A stretch of DNA of 64,000 nucleotides from Desulfitobacterium hafniense DCB-2 (lineage in GTDB: Bacteria; Bacillota; Desulfitobacteriia; Desulfitobacteriales; Desulfitobacteriaceae), in the NCBI RefSeq assembly GCF_000021925.1, contig NC_011830.1, positions 1,946,501 through 2,010,500 on the forward strand, read 5' to 3'. This document shows, one piece after another, positions 17,155 to 25,780 of this stretch. A program made the position numbers and the translations under genes. The notes below the pieces were generated by a model. It was not told where the DNA came from, made no database searches, and saw nothing but the letters and a program-made list of their open reading frames with translations. Within the stretch, counting starts at the first letter, position 1. The number at the start of each line of letters is the position of its first letter.

Positions 17155-18321
17155 ATGTCAGAAAAATTAAACCTGTACGAAGAAAGGGTACGTAGAGTCA
17201 ATGACGCCATAGAATTAAGGGAGCCTGACCGAGTTCCTGTTTTATCGCAGATAGATAACTGGGCACTTTCTTATTACGGCATAACCTTGGAAAACGCTTT
17301 AAAAGATGTGGAGCAGGAGTACCAGGCATATTCCAAGCCGTTTACAGATTTTTCTTTTGATGGAGCGATTTTCGGGGGGGTTACGTTTCCTTTGAATTTC
17401 GTTTATTCCTTGGGGGGCGGAATTTATAATAATAAAATGGATACCATTCAAATAGCTACCGGGCATGCGGAGCTTATGGGCGCCGATGAGTACGATCTTT
17501 TGATTGCCGATCCTATAAAATTTATCCGTGATACTCTTTTGCCCAGAAAGCACAAAATTTTCCAAGAAGGAACCGTTCAAGAGAAATTCAGCAAATACGC
17601 TCAGGCCGTAGGTGCTTTTATGCAGTATGTCCAGACTCGGGGAATGCTTAGTGAAAGGTATAAACAAGAACACGGGTTTCCTGTGTTTAACAACGGCGCG
17701 TGCAGTTGCATGGCCACCGATGCCATCATGAATTATCTACGGGATTTTAAAGGAATTATGCAGGATATCAAGAGATGTCCGGAGAAAGTCGCGGAGGCCA
17801 GCGATGTATTGGTGGATCTGATGATCAAAAAAACGTTTGGAACAGCGCCTCAGCCAGCCGATGACAGATATGTTCAACTGTTTTTGCACTTGCCGCAATT
17901 TATCAGAGCTCGAGAATTTGAAAAAGTCTACTGGCCTTCGTTTAAAAAATATGTAGATGCCGTAACAGGCCGCGGGCATAAAATAGTTATCTTATTCGAG
18001 AAGAATTGGGAGCATCTATACGAATATATTCAAGATCTGCCGAAAGGCAAAATCCTTGGCTTTTTTGAGGAGGATGATTTGCGCAAAGCCAAGAGAGCTC
18101 TTGGCAAAACCATGTGCATTGCCGGCGGGCTTAAGACGAATGATTTAGGTTATGGAACAAGAGAGCATTGTCTTGATGTAGTAAAAGGGCTGATTGATGA
18201 TTTGGCTCCGGGGGGCGGGTTTATTCTGACAACGGATAAAGGTCTGATGTCACCTAATGATGCTAAGCCGGAGAATCTTAGAGCCGTTACTGAATTTGCC
18301 CTGCAGTATGGTTCCTATTAG
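17155..18321 (+). CDS. UroD-family methyltransferase-like protein
   Basis: A 388-residue UroD-superfamily protein starting MSEKLNLYEERVRRVNDAIE. The DRVPVLSQIDNW segment near the N terminus and GGFILTTDKGLMS near the C terminus are family hallmarks. The start at ATG 17155 follows AGAGAGGT; an upstream GTG is unlikely. It shares the RCPEKVAEASDV and REFEKVYWPSFKKYV patterns with the gene at 15108. No HxC zinc pair is visible. A remnant of yet another relative lies at 19575-19720. Together with the corrinoid protein at 16465 it probably forms a methyl-transfer pair. Confidence 0.8.
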   Translation: MSEKLNLYEERVRRVNDAIELREPDRVPVLSQIDNWALSYYGITLENALKDVEQEYQAYSKPFTDFSFDGAIFGGVTFPLNFVYSLGGGIYNNKMDTIQIATGHAELMGADEYDLLIADPIKFIRDTLLPRKHKIFQEGTVQEKFSKYAQAVGAFMQYVQTRGMLSERYKQEHGFPVFNNGACSCMATDAIMNYLRDFKGIMQDIKRCPEKVAEASDVLVDLMIKKTFGTAPQPADDRYVQLFLHLPQFIRAREFEKVYWPSFKKYVDAVTGRGHKIVILFEKNWEHLYEYIQDLPKGKILGFFEEDDLRKAKRALGKTMCIAGGLKTNDLGYGTREHCLDVVKGLIDDLAPGGGFILTTDKGLMSPNDAKPENLRAVTEFALQYGSY

Positions 18322-18361
18322 ATACCCTGTTTGTGTGATTATGGACAAGGAGGGATTTTGT

Positions 18362-18517
18362 ATGCTAGACTCAATGCCGAACACTATTGTTGAAAAAAGC
18401 GATATGGAACAGGTGATGGAATTAGCAAGAGAAACTATTTTTTCCAAATTCCTACCGACTGAACAGGCTCAAGAGGGAATGGAATTAGGTATGATTTTAG
18501 CCATGCTGTTTTGTTAA
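18362..18517 (+). CDS. Small protein (51 aa) after UroD gene, unknown
   Basis: ATG 18362 follows AAGGAGGG at 8 bases, a near-perfect ribosome site. The 51-residue product has a mixed acidic N-terminal half and a hydrophobic end (GMILAMLFC). It begins 40 bp after the UroD-like gene at 17155 and precedes the pterin-binding gene. I recognise no family. Position and translation signals parallel the 48-residue ORF at 16281-16427. Confidence 0.55.
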   Translation: MLDSMPNTIVEKSDMEQVMELARETIFSKFLPTEQAQEGMELGMILAMLFC

Positions 18518-18580
18518 TTAGCCATTAAACAGGCGGGAGGATGTTAATGAATAAGAAACAAGTAAGAGGGTGTAATCAAC

Positions 18581-19393
18581 GTGATCATTATCGGTGAAAA
18601 AATCAATGGCACTATTCCTAGTGTCAAAAAGGCAATAGAAGCCAGAGATGAAGACTTTATACGGGGACTGGCGATAAAGCAAGCTGAAGCCGGGGCTGAC
18701 TTCATTGATGTATGTGCAAGTACAGCACCGGAAGCTGAAACAGAAACCTTGCTATGGTTGATGGATATAGTTCAGGATGTGACAGATACGCCTCTTTGTA
18801 TTGACAGCCCCAATGCCAGAGCTATAGAAAGAGTTATTCATCATGCCAAACGGCCGGGATTGATAAACTCTATATCTTTGGAAGGTGATAAATGCGAGGT
18901 AATCTTTCCCCTGATGCAGAACTCAGGGTGGCAGACAATAGCGTTAACGTGTAATAATGCGGGAATTCCCAAAGATGTTCAGACAAGGGTGGATATAGCC
19001 AAAGAAATTATTGAAAAAGCAGAAGACTATGGCATCGCACCGGACAGAATACATATGGATCCATTGGTGATTGCTTTGTCGGCGGATAATCAATCCCTGC
19101 TTAATTTTGCGGAAACAACCCGGAAAATTAAAGAGCTTTATCCTACGATTAATGTGACTTCAGGCTTGAGCAATATCTCCTTTGGGATGCCGCTAAGAAA
19201 GGTAGTGAATCAAAATTTTTTAACACTGGCAGTGTTTGCAGGTATGAATTCGGCTATCATGGATCCTTTGGACAGGGATTTAATGGCCGCTTTGCTGGCT
19301 GCGGAAGCTTTATTAGGGCAGGATCAATACTGCCGAAAATTTGCAAATGCGTACCGTAAGAATAAGATTGGACCGCTCAGGATAGCGGAGTAA
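18581..19393 (+). CDS. Pterin-binding (MtrH/AcsE-like) methyltransferase
   Basis: This 270-residue dihydropteroate-synthase-fold protein resembles methyltetrahydrofolate:corrinoid methyltransferases. Seen are IIIGEKINGTIPSV at the start, AGADFIDVCAST near residue 40, PLCIDSPN near 85, LINSISLEG near 105, HMDPLVIALS near 155 and TSGLSNISFGMP near 195, which in the family line the pterin pocket. It should move the methyl group from the corrinoid protein to tetrahydrofolate, feeding the Wood-Ljungdahl pathway. The start is GTG 18581 with a weak AGAGGG upstream. It is the last intact gene of the operon that begins at 14041. Confidence 0.85.
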   Translation: MIIIGEKINGTIPSVKKAIEARDEDFIRGLAIKQAEAGADFIDVCASTAPEAETETLLWLMDIVQDVTDTPLCIDSPNARAIERVIHHAKRPGLINSISLEGDKCEVIFPLMQNSGWQTIALTCNNAGIPKDVQTRVDIAKEIIEKAEDYGIAPDRIHMDPLVIALSADNQSLLNFAETTRKIKELYPTINVTSGLSNISFGMPLRKVVNQNFLTLAVFAGMNSAIMDPLDRDLMAALLAAEALLGQDQYCRKFANAYRKNKIGPLRIAE

Positions 19394-19574
19394 ATCATCC
19401 GGCTCATCGGCGGGTCAGAACGGGTATGAGAACCGGCTGGGATATGGATTTGACGATAAGAAGAGTTATCCTCAAAAGGGAGTGTTAGACATATTACCAT
19501 ATTTTTTGAATAAATCCTATACTTAATTTAACACCTCTAATTATATCCCATATCAATTAAAGGAAGGAGGAAGG

Positions 19575-19720
19575 CATTTGTATGAATATCTCCAGGAGCT
19601 CCCTAAAGCGAGGAGCCTGGGCCGCTTGAAGAAGACGATTTGCGGAAAGCCAAGCAGGAAAACCTCAGGGCCGTTGCCGAATTTGCCGCGCATTGGATTC
19701 CGTCCCGCATTTCTCAATAG
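19575..19720 (+). pseudogene. UroD-family gene remnant with internal deletion
   Basis: From CATTTG the frame reads HLYEYLQELPKARSLG, matching HLYEYIQDLPKGKILG of the gene at 17155. A one-base shift then gives EEDDLRKAKQ, which is joined directly to ENLRAVAEFAAHW, the homologue of the far C terminus. So the N-terminal ~280 residues and the segment between the two matches are gone. An intact AAGGAGG ribosome site upstream is probably by chance. The bases 19394-19574 hold nothing I can identify. Confidence 0.75.
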
Positions 19721-19819
19721 TTATAGGGCATCCCCCAGTGCAATTTCATCTGTCTCATCGCCTGGTGCTGAACTTGCAAATGGGAACTCCCAATTAATAT
19801 TTGCAGCAATGAAGAGGAG

Positions 19820-20086
19820 ATGATCAGTTCAATGAATGTACAGGAGAATGCACAGGTTAAAGTCGGACAATTCATTAATAAGCGGACATTATTCATAAGT
19901 GTTTGTATGGCTTTAACCTTTTCCATGGTCATGTCGTTTGTTATGGCCATTGTCAATGTGGGCTTTACAGATATTCTTTTAAGAGTTTGGCTAACCCGGT
20001 GGCCGATTGGCTTTCTCACAGCCTTGCCGTTGTCTTTATTTTTACCGCGACTTTTTAACGGGTTGGCAGATAAATTGAATCTCTAG
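19820..20086 (+). CDS. DUF2798 small membrane protein
   Basis: An 88-residue protein with two hydrophobic helices (about residues 24-47 and 58-80). The INKRTLFISVCMALTFSMVMS start of the core and the WPIGFLTALPLSLFLP second helix are typical of the DUF2798 family of small inner-membrane proteins of unknown function. ATG 19820 abuts GAAGAGGAG; ATG 19832 is an alternative start 12 bases after the same site. It stands alone between the UroD remnant and a broken two-component system. Confidence 0.75.
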   Translation: MISSMNVQENAQVKVGQFINKRTLFISVCMALTFSMVMSFVMAIVNVGFTDILLRVWLTRWPIGFLTALPLSLFLPRLFNGLADKLNL

Positions 20087-20102
20087 TAATTGAAAACTTA
20101 AA

Positions 20103-20169
20103 GTGACAGCCGCCTTGCTAATCAAAAAATCTTGTTCGCAAAATTTTTGAAAGCAAAGAGGCTGTCGTA
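20103..20169. repeat. Large imperfect inverted repeat
   Basis: TGACAGCC near the left end pairs with GGCTGTCG at the right end, with a further CTTGC/GCAAAG pairing inside and an AT-rich ~30-nt loop region. It could be a terminator for the DUF2798 gene or the end of a lost small element. Confidence 0.35.
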
Positions 20170-20231
20170 AAGAGAGAGCATCTGATTACCTAAATCTACG
20201 ATATAGCTACCCGGTTACGCGATGTAATTTG

Positions 20232-20294
20232 AAGCTTACGCAATGAGTTTTTTATTCCCGTTGACCATTCCCACAGCCTGCATAAAGGCATAGA
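20232..20294 (-). pseudogene. Possible tag (3-methyladenine glycosylase I) 3' remnant
   Basis: Read on the minus strand, these bases encode AAIYAFMQAVGMVNGNKKLIA and a stop. The YAFMQAxGMVN string is the characteristic near-C-terminal sequence of DNA-3-methyladenine glycosylase I. Only ~21 codons remain, abutting the headless response regulator. The identification rests on one short motif. Confidence 0.4.
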
Positions 20295-20769
20295 TGGCGG
20301 CAAAAATAAAGTATACAATCGGTTTTTGTATTGACGGAGCGAAGAAGAAAGCCGTGATAAGCTATTCCAGCGACGGCGGCCAAACATGGAGCACTACAGC
20401 ACCCGACGGTTTCAGCACCACCGTCAACCCGGAAGACCTCCCGCCCTGCTTAATGAGGGGGCGCTCTCCTTTGCTGACCTGCAGCTTTTACCCCATGCTC
20501 TGATGCTGAAAAGCAACGGACAGGAAATCAAGCTTACCCTAAAGGAAGCTCAGTTGCTGGAGCTGCTGATCAATCATAAAAATATAATTGTGTCAAAGGA
20601 CGCGATCATAGAGAAGATTTGGGGCCATGATACCGATGCCGCGGACAACCACGTGGAGGCGCATATTTCACTGCTCAGGAAAAAGCTGTCGGAAATTCAC
20701 TCAGGGAGTATGATACGCACCATACGGGGCGCGGGCTATACCTTGCTTGCCGGGGAGGCAGGGAGGTAA
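20294..20769 (+). pseudogene. Headless OmpR-family response regulator
   Basis: From about 20455 the frame ending at 20769 encodes a complete OmpR/PhoB winged-helix domain: TLKEAQLLELLINHKN, VSKDAIIEKIWG, then AHISLLRKKL and RTIRGAGYTLL. The receiver domain with the phospho-accepting Asp is absent. In its place lies a foreign piece (20294-20450) that reads SYSSDGGQTWSTTAPDG in another frame. The DNA-binding part could still be translated from ATG 20386, but phosphorylation control would be lost. It abuts the sensor kinase gene with an 8-base gap occupied by GGGAGG, so the pair was a normal operon before the deletion. Confidence 0.75.
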
Positions 20770-22062
20770 ATGTTTAAGAAACTGCGCAACAGGTTTCTCA
20801 TACTCAACATGGTGATTACTTCCCTGGTTATGCTCGTGGCCTTTAGTGCGGTCTATCTGACGACAGCCAATAATATGCATACTGAAAACCAAAGAAAGCT
20901 GAACAGCATGTCGATGTCGCTGATGGTATCTTCGGAAAATGCTCCTGAACAGCCGGAATCGGGCCGGATGATCAACATGGTTTCAGCGGACTATTCACCT
21001 TCTTTTACCCTGATTGTGGATAAGGGCGGCAGCATCGTCAATATCGACACCATTATGGACCTGCCGGCAGAAACCTTTGCGGAGGCCGCCGCGGCTGCCT
21101 GGCAAAAGGGGGGGCAATCCACCGTCAGCCTGTCGGGACGGCTTTGGCTGTATGCCGTTACCCAGTTGAGCGTAACCGAGTTATATGAGGATGGACGTTC
21201 CGTTACCAAAACTTCTGATGATAATTATAAGATTTCGTTTTTGGATATTACGGATACCCAAAAGACTTTACGAGATTTATTGCTTACCTTTGTCTTGGTT
21301 GGCTTTGTTATGCTGGCCGTTATTTTTCTGATAAGCCTTTATTTTGCCAACCGCTCCATACAACCTATCGCTGCGGCCTGGGAAAAGCAACGGCAGTTTG
21401 TCGCCGATGCTTCCCATGAACTGAAAACGCCTCTTTCGATTATCACAGCAAATTATGATGCACTCCTGTCCAATCAGGACGAAACCATACGGAGCCAGCA
21501 TGAATGGCTTGATTATATGAAAATCGGCACCGACAGAATGGCAAAGCTCATCAACGACATGTTAACCCTTGCCAGAATGGAGAACGCAGGCGTTGAGGTG
21601 TCCAGGGCGCCTTTTGATCTAAGCGATACCCTCAGCAGGGATATGGCGTCCATGGCAGCGGCGGCAGCCGAAAAGGGGCTTACGCTGTCCAAGGCGATTG
21701 AAGGGGGTATTGTCATAAACAGCGACCGGGAGATGATTCGCCGGGTATTGGCGATTTTATTGGAAAACGCTATCAAATACTCCGAGCCGGGCGGGGAAAT
21801 CCTTGTATCCCTGGAGAAAAGCAGATATGGAGTGATTTGCTCAGTCAGGAACAGCGGCAAAGGCATAGCTCCAAAAGATTTACCGAGAATTTTTGACCGG
21901 TTTTATCGGGCCGATAAGTCGCGCACAGGAGAAAATGGAGGCTATGGACTGGGTTTGTCCATAGCCCAAACCATCATCCGCCGGCTTGGCGGCGATATTA
22001 TGGCCCAAAGCGTAGAAAATGAAGGGACGGTTTTTACCTTCACCCTTGAAGAGGCCAGGTAG
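20770..22062 (+). CDS. Membrane sensor histidine kinase
   Basis: A 430-residue class I sensor kinase. It has an N-terminal helix (about 10-33), an extracytoplasmic sensor of ~130 residues, a second helix (about 172-192), a HisKA domain with DASHELKTPLS (phospho-His near residue 216), and a HATPase domain with N-box ENAIKYS, G1 GKGIAPKDL, F-box RIFDRFYR and G2 GGYGLGLSIAQ. All catalytic motifs are intact. The upstream partner regulator has lost its receiver domain, so this kinase may be orphaned or talk to another regulator. GGGAGG lies just before the ATG. Confidence 0.9.
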   Translation: MFKKLRNRFLILNMVITSLVMLVAFSAVYLTTANNMHTENQRKLNSMSMSLMVSSENAPEQPESGRMINMVSADYSPSFTLIVDKGGSIVNIDTIMDLPAETFAEAAAAAWQKGGQSTVSLSGRLWLYAVTQLSVTELYEDGRSVTKTSDDNYKISFLDITDTQKTLRDLLLTFVLVGFVMLAVIFLISLYFANRSIQPIAAAWEKQRQFVADASHELKTPLSIITANYDALLSNQDETIRSQHEWLDYMKIGTDRMAKLINDMLTLARMENAGVEVSRAPFDLSDTLSRDMASMAAAAAEKGLTLSKAIEGGIVINSDREMIRRVLAILLENAIKYSEPGGEILVSLEKSRYGVICSVRNSGKGIAPKDLPRIFDRFYRADKSRTGENGGYGLGLSIAQTIIRRLGGDIMAQSVENEGTVFTFTLEEAR

Positions 22063-22327
22063 CGGCAGCAGTCCGGCGGGTTAAGCCGCACTATCACAAC
22101 AGCCGGACTTGTGGCCGCCATGCCCCTCTTTAACGGAGACGGTGCAGGCGGAGCTGGCCAAGGAACCGATCGACCGCTGGGAGGATGTAGTGGAAGGGGT
22201 ATCCGAGGGGAGCATTAAAAATTACCGTTTTTAAAATTAATTTATCTAGACGAGTCAGCTCAGAATTGCCGGATTTTAAACAGAAGGGCTGAACAGGCCT
22301 TGGTTGTTTTTTTCCTATCGATTTGGG
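22063..22327. other. Gene-free spacer with an unidentified coding-like fragment
   Basis: One plus-strand frame between about 22130 and 22233 reads ETVQAELAKEPIDRWED and continues to a stop after NYRF. This looks like the end of a lost gene, but I cannot name it. No terminator with a T-run is clear between the kinase and the convergent MATE gene. Confidence 0.3.
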
Positions 22328-23656
22328 CTAACCCTTCGAGGCTGATTTCCTGTGCTTCCACACAAACCGCATAAAGCACATCAAGAGCAATGCTCCCCAT
22401 GATAAGCCTTCCGCAAGTGCAATAATGCTGTTTCCGTATGGTGCGGCCAAGGTATAAGTCAATATAATTCTTATTCCCAGTGCGACAATGCTTGCGATAC
22501 TGGTAAACAATACATCCCCAACACCTTCGAGAAAGCTTCTTATTGCTATCGCAATGCCAAACACAAGATAGAACGGCGCAATGATATTAAAAAATGTTCT
22601 GCCAATAGCTGCTGATTCATCTGTTACACCAAATAGGGAAACCAAGGCCCCGCCGGTGGGAATTACTGCTGCCGTAAGAATAATGGCAACAGCTGCAATG
22701 ATGCCCATACCAACAAAGACCCCTCTTTTTGCACGTTGATGGTTTCCGGCCCCTGTATTTTGGGCTACTACTGTGGAAATTCCGTAACCAAGGTTGATAA
22801 TCGGCAGCATAATCACCCCGTCCACTCTGTATGCCGTTGTAATTGCGGCTACGGTTTGTGTCCCAAACCCATTCATGAGATTTTGTAACAGGAGATTGCC
22901 TACTGAATGAACGCTGGATTGCATTGCAGTCGGCAAACTTAAAGAAAGCCCTCTGCGTAGTATACTCCCATCCAGGCAATGCTTTTCTATACGAAATCTC
23001 ATGATAGGATATTTTTTTGTAGAGTAGCAGACCATGAATACAGCCATTAATACCTGTGCGATGAGGGTCGAAACTGCTGCCCCTATCACACCATAATGGA
23101 GTATGACGACAAATAAAATATCAAGAAGGACATTGATCACAGAAGAAACCACAATCGCTAAAAATGATGTTTTGCTGTCTCCCATACCGCGCAGTACAGT
23201 AGAATACACATTGTAGACGACAAGGAAGGGCATGCCAAGTAAGATAATCCATAAGTAGCTGTTGGCAATCGAAAATATATCTTCAGGCGTTTGCAGAAGT
23301 TGGAGAAGTGGCTTCATAAATATAATGCCGCCAACCACCACAAACAAAAATACTCCGCTCAGCACGACTGTAAAAGAGGACAGAACTTTTTTCAGTTCTG
23401 AATGCTCTCCACTTCCGTATAGATGGCCGGACAATATAGAGATGCCCAATGAAAAGCCCGTAATCATCATAATTATGAGATTGGATATAGGAATGGTTGA
23501 GCCAATGGCCGCAAGCGAGAGCTCACCTTCGACATTACCAACCATAAAGGCATCCGACCAGTTATACAGTTGTTGCAGCAAGCCGCTAAGAAGCAGGGGA
23601 AGGCTGAACTTCACCAACACTTTAACAAGACTGCCTTGTGTCATATCCTTTGCCAA
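22328..23656 (-). CDS. MATE-family efflux transporter
   Basis: A 442-residue multidrug and toxic compound extrusion protein with twelve predicted hydrophobic segments arranged as two homologous halves (the PLLLSGLLQQLYNWSDAFMVG start and the second-half SLPTAMQSSVHSVGNLL are typical). It is expected to export cationic or toxic compounds using a sodium or proton gradient. Translation starts at TTG 23656, with AAGGAG 8 bases upstream. A strong terminator hairpin lies in its leader (23670-23725), suggesting control by attenuation. Confidence 0.9.
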   Translation of the reverse strand: MAKDMTQGSLVKVLVKFSLPLLLSGLLQQLYNWSDAFMVGNVEGELSLAAIGSTIPISNLIIMMITGFSLGISILSGHLYGSGEHSELKKVLSSFTVVLSGVFLFVVVGGIIFMKPLLQLLQTPEDIFSIANSYLWIILLGMPFLVVYNVYSTVLRGMGDSKTSFLAIVVSSVINVLLDILFVVILHYGVIGAAVSTLIAQVLMAVFMVCYSTKKYPIMRFRIEKHCLDGSILRRGLSLSLPTAMQSSVHSVGNLLLQNLMNGFGTQTVAAITTAYRVDGVIMLPIINLGYGISTVVAQNTGAGNHQRAKRGVFVGMGIIAAVAIILTAAVIPTGGALVSLFGVTDESAAIGRTFFNIIAPFYLVFGIAIAIRSFLEGVGDVLFTSIASIVALGIRIILTYTLAAPYGNSIIALAEGLSWGALLLMCFMRFVWKHRKSASKG

Positions 23657-23669
23657 TCAATCATCTCCT

Positions 23670-23725
23670 TAAAAACAAAAAAACCTGAACGGCATTCCTC
23701 ATTTCCTGGCTGGAATGCATTCAGG
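23670..23725 (-). promoter_or_regulatory. Terminator/attenuator in MATE leader
   Basis: On the minus strand a hairpin (CCTGAA-T-GCATTCC with GGAATGC-CG-TTCAGG, 13-nt loop) is followed directly by a T-rich run (TTTTTTTGTTTTT) and then the MATE ribosome site. There is no intact minus-strand gene upstream for it to terminate, so it is probably a conditional terminator. No known riboswitch class was recognised in the preceding ~150 bases. Confidence 0.6.
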
Positions 23726-23923
23726 TGTGCTCAGTTTTGCTGTTGGGCAATAGTTAAGGCACTCTATTCAAATATTCCACATCAGTATATCACATGAGCC
23801 CCAAAATGCAACATTAAGCCGTTATCTTACCGATGGAGTCAAGATAAACCGATAATTACATTCGTTATACTCAACAGGAAACACCTGCGGCAGAATTATA
23901 CCGCAGGCGTATCCGCTGATGGT

Positions 23924-24151
23924 TTACTTTAGAGGCTGGGCTTTGGGCAGGGCCGCCACATCCGTGCTTTCGTTGCGCAGGACGTTGTTGTAGGGATAAC
24001 GGGCGACTTTGGTCCGGATCTTCTTCTGACGGGTGCCGGGTTCGCCCCAGAGGACCAGGACCTCGGTGCCAAGCTCCGTATAAGCGGTATCCAGGCAGCA
24101 AATCGAAATCATGCGGTGGAAGTAGGCAGAATTCTGTCTCTTCCGCATCAA
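23924..24151 (-). pseudogene. GcvT-like aminomethyltransferase C-terminal remnant
   Basis: The minus-strand frame reads ICCLDTAYTELGTEVLVLWG, then EPGTRQKKIRTKVARYPYNN. This matches the C-terminal domain of the fragment at 26315-26785 (LCTIDQDYAVEGKVVEVLWG and NPGTRQMRIKAKV). Such sequences end GcvT-fold tetrahydrofolate-dependent demethylases, for example LigM-like proteins. Only the last ~65 residues survive and the ends are out of frame. The adjacent bases 23726-23870 show nothing recognisable. Confidence 0.6.
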
Positions 24152-24224
24152 AAAGCTTCAGGAAGATGTGATTTAGTTTCTCTTATGAAAATTCCATTAT
24201 CGTCATAACAAGGCAATCAAAAAG

Positions 24225-24717
24225 AGAAAGGAATAAAGTATATCAACAAAGACTGACCGACCTGTTGTCCAAGCTTGGACTTCATTGCGGATGCAGTCAT
24301 ATTTTTGACCGTTTCAGTGAACTGAGATATTATTATATCCAAAGCAAAGCAGCACTCTATGAGGGGGAAAAGGGTAGCCCGGAAAATATTCTCTGGAATT
24401 TCGGCGATTACTATTTTGCTGATCTGATCGGCGCACTGGACAATTCGACCAGTCTGAAAAGCCTGTGCCATCCCAATATACTGCGCGTTCACGAGCATGA
24501 TAACATATATGGCACGGACTTCGTCCGCTGCCTGCGCACCTATATTTTCAACGGCTGCAATATTGCCCAGACCGGCAAAGAGCTGTTTATGCACCGCAAT
24601 ACCCATGCTTACCGGCTGGAGAAGATCGCTGAAACCATCGCTATGGATGTCCAGCAATTGCCGGAAAATCAAAGAATGCAGCTGTGGTTTTCCTGCCGGA
24701 TCAGCTGTGTTTTGTAA
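24225..24717 (+). pseudogene. PucR/CdaR-type regulator, C-terminal half
   Basis: From about 24231 an open frame (NKVYQQRLTDLLSKLG onward) ends at 24717. The last 80 residues (FVRCLRTYIFNGCNIAQTGK, then LFMHRNTHAYRLEKI) form the PucR-type C-terminal helix-turn-helix, HTH_30. No ribosome site or start precedes it and the N-terminal sensor domain is missing. The matching N-terminal half, ending in ATKKELKERISSL, lies at 25781-26330, so one regulator gene seems to have been split by a rearrangement. Confidence 0.7.
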
Positions 24718-24852
24718 GGCGTCGGAGGCAGTTAAGAAAAATGGGCTTGTTGTTCAGTGTTGCAACTGGAATGACCTGTGTTAAACTATAGGCAAAAGCG
24801 TGTAACTTTACTCTAACTCGTGTCTCCCGCTTCCCGGGGAGATAGAGGGTTC

Positions 24853-25695
24853 ATGAAGGTGTGGATGAAGATTATGGTGAATATAGACAGTGAAAAATGC
24901 ATTGGCTGTGGGTTATGTGTCAGAGATTGCTTTCCCGGCAAAATTGTTATAGTTGAGGGCAAAGCGCAGATTAAGAATAAGCAGTGTATGCAATGTGGAC
25001 ATTGTATTGCCATATGCCCTCAGGATGCCGTATCCATGATTGAATATAACATGGCAGAGGTAAAAGCTTATGATCGAAGGGAATTTTCTGTTGATGCAGA
25101 TATCCTTCTGAATTTTATTAAGTACAGAAGGTCGTGCAGACAATTTATAGATAAAGAAGTAGAAGAGGAGAAAATTTCCAAAATTATCGAAGCCGGCAGA
25201 TATACTCAAACCGGCAGCAATCTGCAGGATGTGTCTTATATTGTGGTAAGGGAAGGACTGCAGGAATTGACAGCCTTAGCAATAGAAAGTCTGAAAGAAA
25301 CAGGCGAGGCGCTCCTGGCCAATCCAGCTCCCCAAACGCTGGGTTTAAAAAGATACGCGGAACTGTGGCTAAAAATGTATGAGGGCTTTCAGGCCAATCC
25401 GCAGGAAAACGATAGGCTCTTCTTTAATGCCCCAGCGGTAATCATCGTTACAGCGAATTCTGAGGTGAATGGGGTCTTAGCATCCTCAAATATGGAGCTT
25501 ATGACCAATGCTTTGGGGCTTGGTACCGTATTTTCCGGATTCTTTATCAGGGCTGCTCAGGATAACCAAAGGATTCTCGATTTTCTCGGGATAAAAGAGG
25601 GCAAGAAGATTGTAACCTGTATGGTCATCGGCTATCCGGCTGTGAGATATTTCAGAACGGTGCCCAGGAAAGAAGCGGATATAAGCTGGAAATAA
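24853..25695 (+). CDS. Ferredoxin-nitroreductase fusion protein
   Basis: A ~280-residue protein with an N-terminal 2[4Fe-4S] ferredoxin domain (CIGCGLCVRDC and CMQCGHCIAICP in the first 60 residues) joined to a nitroreductase-family FMN domain (RRSCRQFIDKEVEEEKI, YTQTGSNLQ, ANSEVNGVLASSNMELMTNALGLGTV, then VTCMVIGYPAVRYFRTVPRK). It should pass ferredoxin-level electrons to FMN to reduce nitro, quinone or similar groups. The start is uncertain: ATG 24853 has GAGGG just upstream; ATG 24865 and 24874 are possible. It stands intact between two halves of a broken regulator. Confidence 0.85.
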   Translation: MKVWMKIMVNIDSEKCIGCGLCVRDCFPGKIVIVEGKAQIKNKQCMQCGHCIAICPQDAVSMIEYNMAEVKAYDRREFSVDADILLNFIKYRRSCRQFIDKEVEEEKISKIIEAGRYTQTGSNLQDVSYIVVREGLQELTALAIESLKETGEALLANPAPQTLGLKRYAELWLKMYEGFQANPQENDRLFFNAPAVIIVTANSEVNGVLASSNMELMTNALGLGTVFSGFFIRAAQDNQRILDFLGIKEGKKIVTCMVIGYPAVRYFRTVPRKEADISWK

Positions 25696-25780
25696 GGTCA
25701 CCAATCGGGTTCAGGCAGCAGTGCTGTCGTTTGGGTGCAATTCGCACTAAGGATGCCATGAAGAAAATGGGAGAAACGAT

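Noticed and set aside
20232..20294. A DNA-3-methyladenine glycosylase gene
   Set aside because: Only about 21 codons with the YAFMQA/GMVN string remain on the minus strand; it is listed as a low-confidence remnant and not as a gene.
24217..24672. Minus-strand 151-codon open frame
   Set aside because: It is the complement of the PucR-type C-terminal half, whose helix-turn-helix sequence on the plus strand is convincing.
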